Shown here: positions 60,423 to 63,980 of the stretch, piece after piece
Layout of the letters: every line of letters starts with the position of its first letter
Numbering within the stretch: the first letter of the stretch is position 1
DNA from: Mycobacterium sp. Marseille-P9652
GTDB lineage: Bacteria > Actinomycetota > Actinomycetes > Mycobacteriales > Mycobacteriaceae
Length of the DNA stretch: 63,980 bases
Reading direction: 5' to 3'
Assembly (NCBI RefSeq): GCF_902652685.1
Contig: NZ_CACRUY010000030.1
Location: forward strand, 1-63,980
Translations under genes and position numbers: made by a program
The notes under the pieces: model-generated
What the model saw: the letters and a program-made list of their open reading frames with translations, nothing else
The model's database searches: none
What the model was told of the DNA's origin: nothing

Positions 60423-62882
60423 GTGAAGCCCGACCGGCCCGAGCCGTCGACGTCGGGGACAGAAAACGCCTGCGAGGCAGCCGATCTGGCTGCCTCGCGG
60501 CGCCGTCTGCTGTCCGAGGGGGCCCGGCTCGAAGCGGCCGAGCTGCGGCAGGCCTGGCTTGAACTGCACGAGTCGTGGCTGGCCGCCAAGGCGGCGGAGA
60601 TCGGGATCACCGAGGGCAGTGGCTTCGCGATCGTCGGGATCGGCGGCCTGGGCCGCCGCGAGCTGCTGCCATACTCCGACCTCGACCTGATGCTCCTGCA
60701 CGACGACAAGCCCGCCGAGGTGCTGGGCAAGGTCGCCGACGGGCTGTGGTACCCGCTCTGGGACGCCAATGTGCGCCTGGACCACAGCGTGCGGACCGTC
60801 CCCGGCGCCCTGGGCGTGGCCAACGCCGACCTCATCGCGGCGCTCGGCATGCTGGACGCCCGCCACATCGCCGGCGACGCGACGCTGTCCGACGAGCTGG
60901 TCGCCGGGGCGCGACGGCAGTGGCGCACGGCGATTCGCTCCCGCATGGACGAGCTCGTCGAGATGACGCAGTCCCGCTGGCAGCGCTGCGGCCGGATCTC
61001 GCAACGGGCCGAGCCGGACCTGAAGTCGGGCCGCGGCGGGCTGCGCGACGTGCAGTTGCTGGACGCGCTGGGCGTCGCGCAGCTCATCGACCGGCGCGGC
61101 ATGGCCAGCCCCGACATGCCGGGCGGGTCGCTGGACGCCGCATACCTGACGATGCTCGACGTGCGCACCGAACTGCACCGGGTGTCCGGCCGCGGGCGGG
61201 ACCTGCTGCTGGCCCAGTTCGCCGACGAGATCAGCGCCGCCCTGCACATCGGGGACCGGTTCGACCTGGCCCGCAAGGTGTCGAGCACCGCCCGCACCAT
61301 CGCCTACCACGCCGAGACCGGGCTGCGCACGGCCGAGAACGCGCTGCCGCGGCGCGGCATCTCGGCGCTGGTGCGGCGGCCGAAGCGCCGGCCGCTCGAC
61401 GAGGGCGTCGTCGAGTACGCCGGTGAGATCGTGCTGGCGCGCGACGCCCACCCCGAGAGCGACGCGGGGCTGGTGCTGCGCGTGGCCGCGGCGTCGGCGG
61501 ACACCGGGCTGCCGATCGGCGCCGGCACGCTGAGCCGCCTGGCCGCCAGCGCACCGGAAATGCCGACCCCGTGGCCGCGCGAGGCGCTGGACGACCTGCT
61601 GGTGGTTCTGTCAGCCGGGCCGACCACCGTCGCGACCGTCGAGGCGCTCGACCGCACCGGGCTCTGGGGCCGGCTGCTGCCCGAATGGGACGCGATCCGC
61701 GACCTGCCGCCCCGCGACGTCGCGCACAAGTGGACCGTCGACCGGCACGTCGTCGAGACCGCCGTCAACGCCGCGCCGCTGTCCACCCGCGTGGCGCGCC
61801 CCGACCTGCTTGCGCTGGGGGCCCTGCTGCATGACATCGGTAAGGGCCGCGGCGTCGACCACTCCGTGCTGGGGGCTGACATGGCCCACCAGATCGGTCC
61901 GCGGCTCGGGGTCGCGCCGGACGACGTCGAGTTCCTCTCCAAGCTCGTTCGCCACCACCTGCTGCTGCCCGTGGTGGCCACCCGAAGCGACCTCAACGAC
62001 CCCAAGACCATCCAGGAGGTGTCGGACGCGCTAGACGGCGACCCCGTGTTGCTGGAGGTGCTGCGGGCCCTCACCGAAGCGGACTCGAAGGCCACCGGGC
62101 CCGGGGTGTGGAGCGAATGGAAGGCGTCGCTTATCGACGACGTCGTGCGCCGCTGCCGCCTGGTGATGGCCGGCGAACCGCTGCCCCAGACCGGACCCAT
62201 TGTGCCGCAAGATCTTTCGCTCATATCCGACCACGGCGTGCGGGTGGAGTTGAATCCCGACGAGAGCGGGCGCTTCCAGGCCATCATGGTCGCGCCCGAC
62301 CAGCGCGGGCTCGTCTCGAAGGCGGCCGCGGTGCTCGGCCTCAACTCGCTGCGCATCCACTCGGCGACGGTGAACACCCACGAGGGCGTCGCGGTCACCG
62401 AGTTCGTGGTGTCGCCAACGTTCGGGTCGCCGCCCGAAACGGGCCTGCTGCGACAACAGTTCACCGGCGCGCTGAAAGGGGACGTCGACGTTCTCGGCGC
62501 GCTGGAGAAGCGGGACAGCGACGCCGTCGCCGCGGCGACCGCGCGCGCCGGCGAGGTGCAGCACGGGGTCCCCGTCACACGGTCGACCGCCCCGCCGCGC
62601 ATCCTGTGGCTGGACACCGCGACCCCGGGCCAGCTCGTCGTCGAAGTGCGCGCGATGGACCGGTTGGGTTTGCTGGCCCTGCTGGCCAGCGCGTTGGAGC
62701 GAGCGCACACCGACATCGGATGGGCCAAAGTCAACACGTTCGGGTCGACGGCCGCCGACGTGTTCTGTGTGACGGTGCCGCCCCACGACGAAGAATCCGC
62801 GCGGGCCGCAATCGAGCAGCACCTGCTGGCCGTCCTGGGCGGGCCGGCGGTCGAGGTGCTCGACGAGCCGGTGGGGGATTAG
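60423..62882 (+). CDS. glnD: PII adenylyl/uridylyltransferase GlnD
   Basis: 819 residues from GTG 60423. Domains in order: nucleotidyltransferase with [21 protein letters not shown] (~residues 65-90), a helical GlnD-linker region, an HD hydrolase domain with [12 protein letters not shown] and [15 protein letters not shown] (~420-490), and two C-terminal ACT domains ([40 protein letters not shown]) that sense glutamine. It modifies and demodifies PII. Starts 46 bases after glnB, completing the amt-glnB-glnD operon. Confidence 0.95.
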   Translation: MKPDRPEPSTSGTENACEAADLAASRRRLLSEGARLEAAELRQAWLELHESWLAAKAAEIGITEGSGFAIVGIGGLGRRELLPYSDLDLMLLHDDKPAEVLGKVADGLWYPLWDANVRLDHSVRTVPGALGVANADLIAALGMLDARHIAGDATLSDELVAGARRQWRTAIRSRMDELVEMTQSRWQRCGRISQRAEPDLKSGRGGLRDVQLLDALGVAQLIDRRGMASPDMPGGSLDAAYLTMLDVRTELHRVSGRGRDLLLAQFADEISAALHIGDRFDLARKVSSTARTIAYHAETGLRTAENALPRRGISALVRRPKRRPLDEGVVEYAGEIVLARDAHPESDAGLVLRVAAASADTGLPIGAGTLSRLAASAPEMPTPWPREALDDLLVVLSAGPTTVATVEALDRTGLWGRLLPEWDAIRDLPPRDVAHKWTVDRHVVETAVNAAPLSTRVARPDLLALGALLHDIGKGRGVDHSVLGADMAHQIGPRLGVAPDDVEFLSKLVRHHLLLPVVATRSDLNDPKTIQEVSDALDGDPVLLEVLRALTEADSKATGPGVWSEWKASLIDDVVRRCRLVMAGEPLPQTGPIVPQDLSLISDHGVRVELNPDESGRFQAIMVAPDQRGLVSKAAAVLGLNSLRIHSATVNTHEGVAVTEFVVSPTFGSPPETGLLRQQFTGALKGDVDVLGALEKRDSDAVAAATARAGEVQHGVPVTRSTAPPRILWLDTATPGQLVVEVRAMDRLGLLALLASALERAHTDIGWAKVNTFGSTAADVFCVTVPPHDEESARAAIEQHLLAVLGGPAVEVLDEPVGD

Positions 62883-63079
62883 CTTTTCGCCTCGGACGTC
62901 AGGCGGCGCGCCGCGTCGATGCGGTCCTTGAGCTGCTGACGGGTCGCCGCGGCGATCGGCGGGCCCTCGCAGCGCCGGCGCAGCTCGTTGGGGATCCAGC
63001 CGTGCGGTTTGCCGGTGCGGTGGTGTGCGATGGAGACCAGGGGCCGCACACCCGCAAGCCCGCAATCCGGGCGGCACAC
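62879..63079 (-). CDS. Short ORF, possible remnant of a larger gene
   Basis: 66 residues from GTG 63079, two bases after the stop of the YVTN gene, ending over the glnD stop. The sequence ([16 protein letters not shown]...[18 protein letters not shown]...[15 protein letters not shown]) is protein-like. In M. tuberculosis the convergent gene beside glnD is a ~626-residue protein (Rv2917); this could be its truncated C-terminus, cut off by the YVTN gene. That is inference. Otherwise a small hypothetical protein. Confidence 0.4.
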   Translation of the reverse strand: MCRPDCGLAGVRPLVSIAHHRTGKPHGWIPNELRRRCEGPPIAAATRQQLKDRIDAARRLTSEAKS

Positions 63080-63081
63080 GA

Positions 63082-63980
63082 CTACCCACTGATCACCGAC
63101 ACCGTGCCGCTGAATTCGTTGGTGACGTAGACGTCGCCGGTGGCGGGGTTGACCGCCACCCCGCCCGGAACGCTGCCGACGGAGATGGTGGCGGTGACGG
63201 TGTTGGTGGCGGGGTTGATCACCGACACCGTGTTGTTGCCACCGTTGGTGACGTAGACGTAGCCGGTGGTGGGGTTGACCGCCACCCCGCCCGGATTGGC
63301 GCCGACGGTGATGGGTGATCCGGTGACGGTGTTGGTGGCGGGGTTGATCACCGACACCGTGCCGTCGTGAAGGTTGGTGACGTAGACGTCGCCGCCGGGG
63401 TTGACCGCCATCCCGTACGGACTGTTTCCGACGGTGATGGGTGATCCGGTGACGGTGTTGGTGGCGGGATTGATCACCGACACCGTGTTGCTGCCACCGT
63501 TGGTGACGTAGACGTCGCCGCCGGGGTTGACCGCCATCCCGTACGGTACGCCGAAACCGGTGATGGGTAATCCGGTGACCGTGTTGGTGGCGGGGTCGAT
63601 CACCGACACCGTGCCGCTGACAAGGTGGGCGACGTAGACGTCGCCGCCGGGGTTGACCGCCACGTCGTACGGATTGCCGCCGACGGGGATGGGTGATCCG
63701 GTGACGGTGTTGGTGGCGGGATTGATCACCGACACCGTGCCACTGCCATAGTTGGTGACGTAGACGTCGCCACCGGGGTTGACCGCCACCCCGTACGGAC
63801 CGCTGCCGACGGGGATGGGTGATCCCGTGACCATGTTGGTGGCGGGGTTGATCACCGACACCGTGTTGCTGCCAGTGTTGGTGACGTAGACGTCGCCGCC
63901 TGGGTTGACCGCCACCCCGTACGGACTGTTGAAGCCAGTGATGGTGGTGACGTCTACGTCACCAACACTGGCAGCAACAC
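63082..63980 (-). CDS. YVTN-repeat beta-propeller protein, 5' end outside window
   Basis: At least 278 residues to the GTG at 63915, and the frame is open to the window edge, so the true start is not seen. It is built of about six and a half 42-residue repeats with the pattern [36 protein letters not shown]. This is the YVTN beta-propeller family, usually cell-surface or secreted in actinobacteria and archaea. The last two repeats (nearest the stop) are more diverged ([22 protein letters not shown]). Function unknown. It seems inserted beside glnD. Confidence 0.85.
   Translation of the reverse strand, partial: VAASVGDVDVTTITGFNSPYGVAVNPGGDVYVTNTGSNTVSVINPATNMVTGSPIPVGSGPYGVAVNPGGDVYVTNYGSGTVSVINPATNTVTGSPIPVGGNPYDVAVNPGGDVYVAHLVSGTVSVIDPATNTVTGLPITGFGVPYGMAVNPGGDVYVTNGGSNTVSVINPATNTVTGSPITVGNSPYGMAVNPGGDVYVTNLHDGTVSVINPATNTVTGSPITVGANPGGVAVNPTTGYVYVTNGGNNTVSVINPATNTVTATISVGSVPGGVAVNPATGDVYVTNEFSGTVSVISG
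63100..63935 (-). repeat. Tandem ~126-bp repeats encoding YVTN units
   Basis: The stretch repeats nearly identical 126-base units; strings such as ggtgatgggtgatccggtga and cggggttgatcaccgacacc recur in each. DNA identity is high, so the array is recent and likely variable between strains. Confidence 0.85.
63863..63980. repeat. Inverted repeat at the right edge
   Basis: Bases 63863-63894 read in reverse complement are identical to 63949-63980 (32 of 32), with 54 bases between them. The plus strand at the edge therefore starts to encode the same [11 protein letters not shown] repeat in the opposite direction. It continues beyond the window. Either a true inversion of the propeller repeats or a fold-back assembly artefact. 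Confidence 0.8.

Noticed and set aside
63100-63935. CRISPR-like regular repetition at the right end
   Set aside because: The period is ~126 bases without unique spacers and the whole unit is coding (YVTN repeats), so it is a protein repeat array.

Overview
The window is a stretch of high-GC chromosome from a slow-growing, non-tuberculous Mycobacterium, probably of the M. avium complex or a close relative. This rests on GTG-rich starts, 4-base GTGA/ATGA/TTGA overlaps, a HupB with a Lys-Ala tail, a fused Nudix-phosphatase MutT1, SepIVA, Cfp6, LppZ, FbiD, LipN and a mycofactocin-type dehydrogenase. Gene order, compared from memory, follows M. tuberculosis from about Rv3009c (gatB) to Rv2918c (glnD), with several lineage-specific replacements.

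Layout. 1-5.8 kb: the 3' end of a ParA/MinD-like ATPase gene, gatB, a flavin-reductase-like gene, lppZ, a DoxX protein and cfp6. 5.9-13.3 kb: branched-chain amino-acid and serine synthesis, with ilvB-ilvN-ilvC behind a leader-peptide attenuator, a WrbA-like flavoprotein with a small partner, serA and leuB. 13.2-17.2 kb: an MFS transporter, a fumarylacetoacetate-hydrolase-family enzyme overlapping gltX, then tRNA-Gln and tRNA-Glu ending at a strong hairpin terminator. 17.2-21.6 kb: an F420-type PPOX protein, an IclR regulator divergent from leuC-leuD, and hupB. 21.6-30.7 kb: mutT1, ppk1, fbiD, gpsA, ddlA, a DUF3515 protein, thiL, a DUF1330 protein and ung. 30.7-35.5 kb: an accessory block of an SDR, a DUF1214 protein, a sulfotransferase and a SnoaL-like protein in one operon, divergent from a mycofactocin-type SDR. 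35.4-45.9 kb: rpmB, a FakA-like DAK2 protein, recG with an anchored HNH protein, two tandem aldo-keto reductases, lipN, a DsbA-VKOR pair, rsmD and coaD.

45.9-49.3 kb is the least conserved part. It has a remnant of a DUF222/13E12-type gene, two lower-GC small ORFs, a metal-permease-like gene behind a CsoR-type operator and an unidentified 374-residue protein. 49.5-62.9 kb returns to core genes: sepIVA, a YceD protein, rnc, fpg, an OsmC protein, acyP, smc, ftsY and amt-glnB-glnD. The window ends in a repetitive YVTN beta-propeller gene read on the minus strand, whose last visible bases fold back as a long inverted repeat.

Most notable non-coding signals: the ilv attenuator; a small REP-like element present three times with compensating changes at its ends, one copy flanked by a 14-bp direct duplication between the convergent ddlA and DUF3515 stops; paired operator-like sequences at the iclR/leuC and snoaL/SDR divergent promoters; and the inverted junction at the right edge. 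No CRISPR array, complete insertion sequence or prophage was seen.
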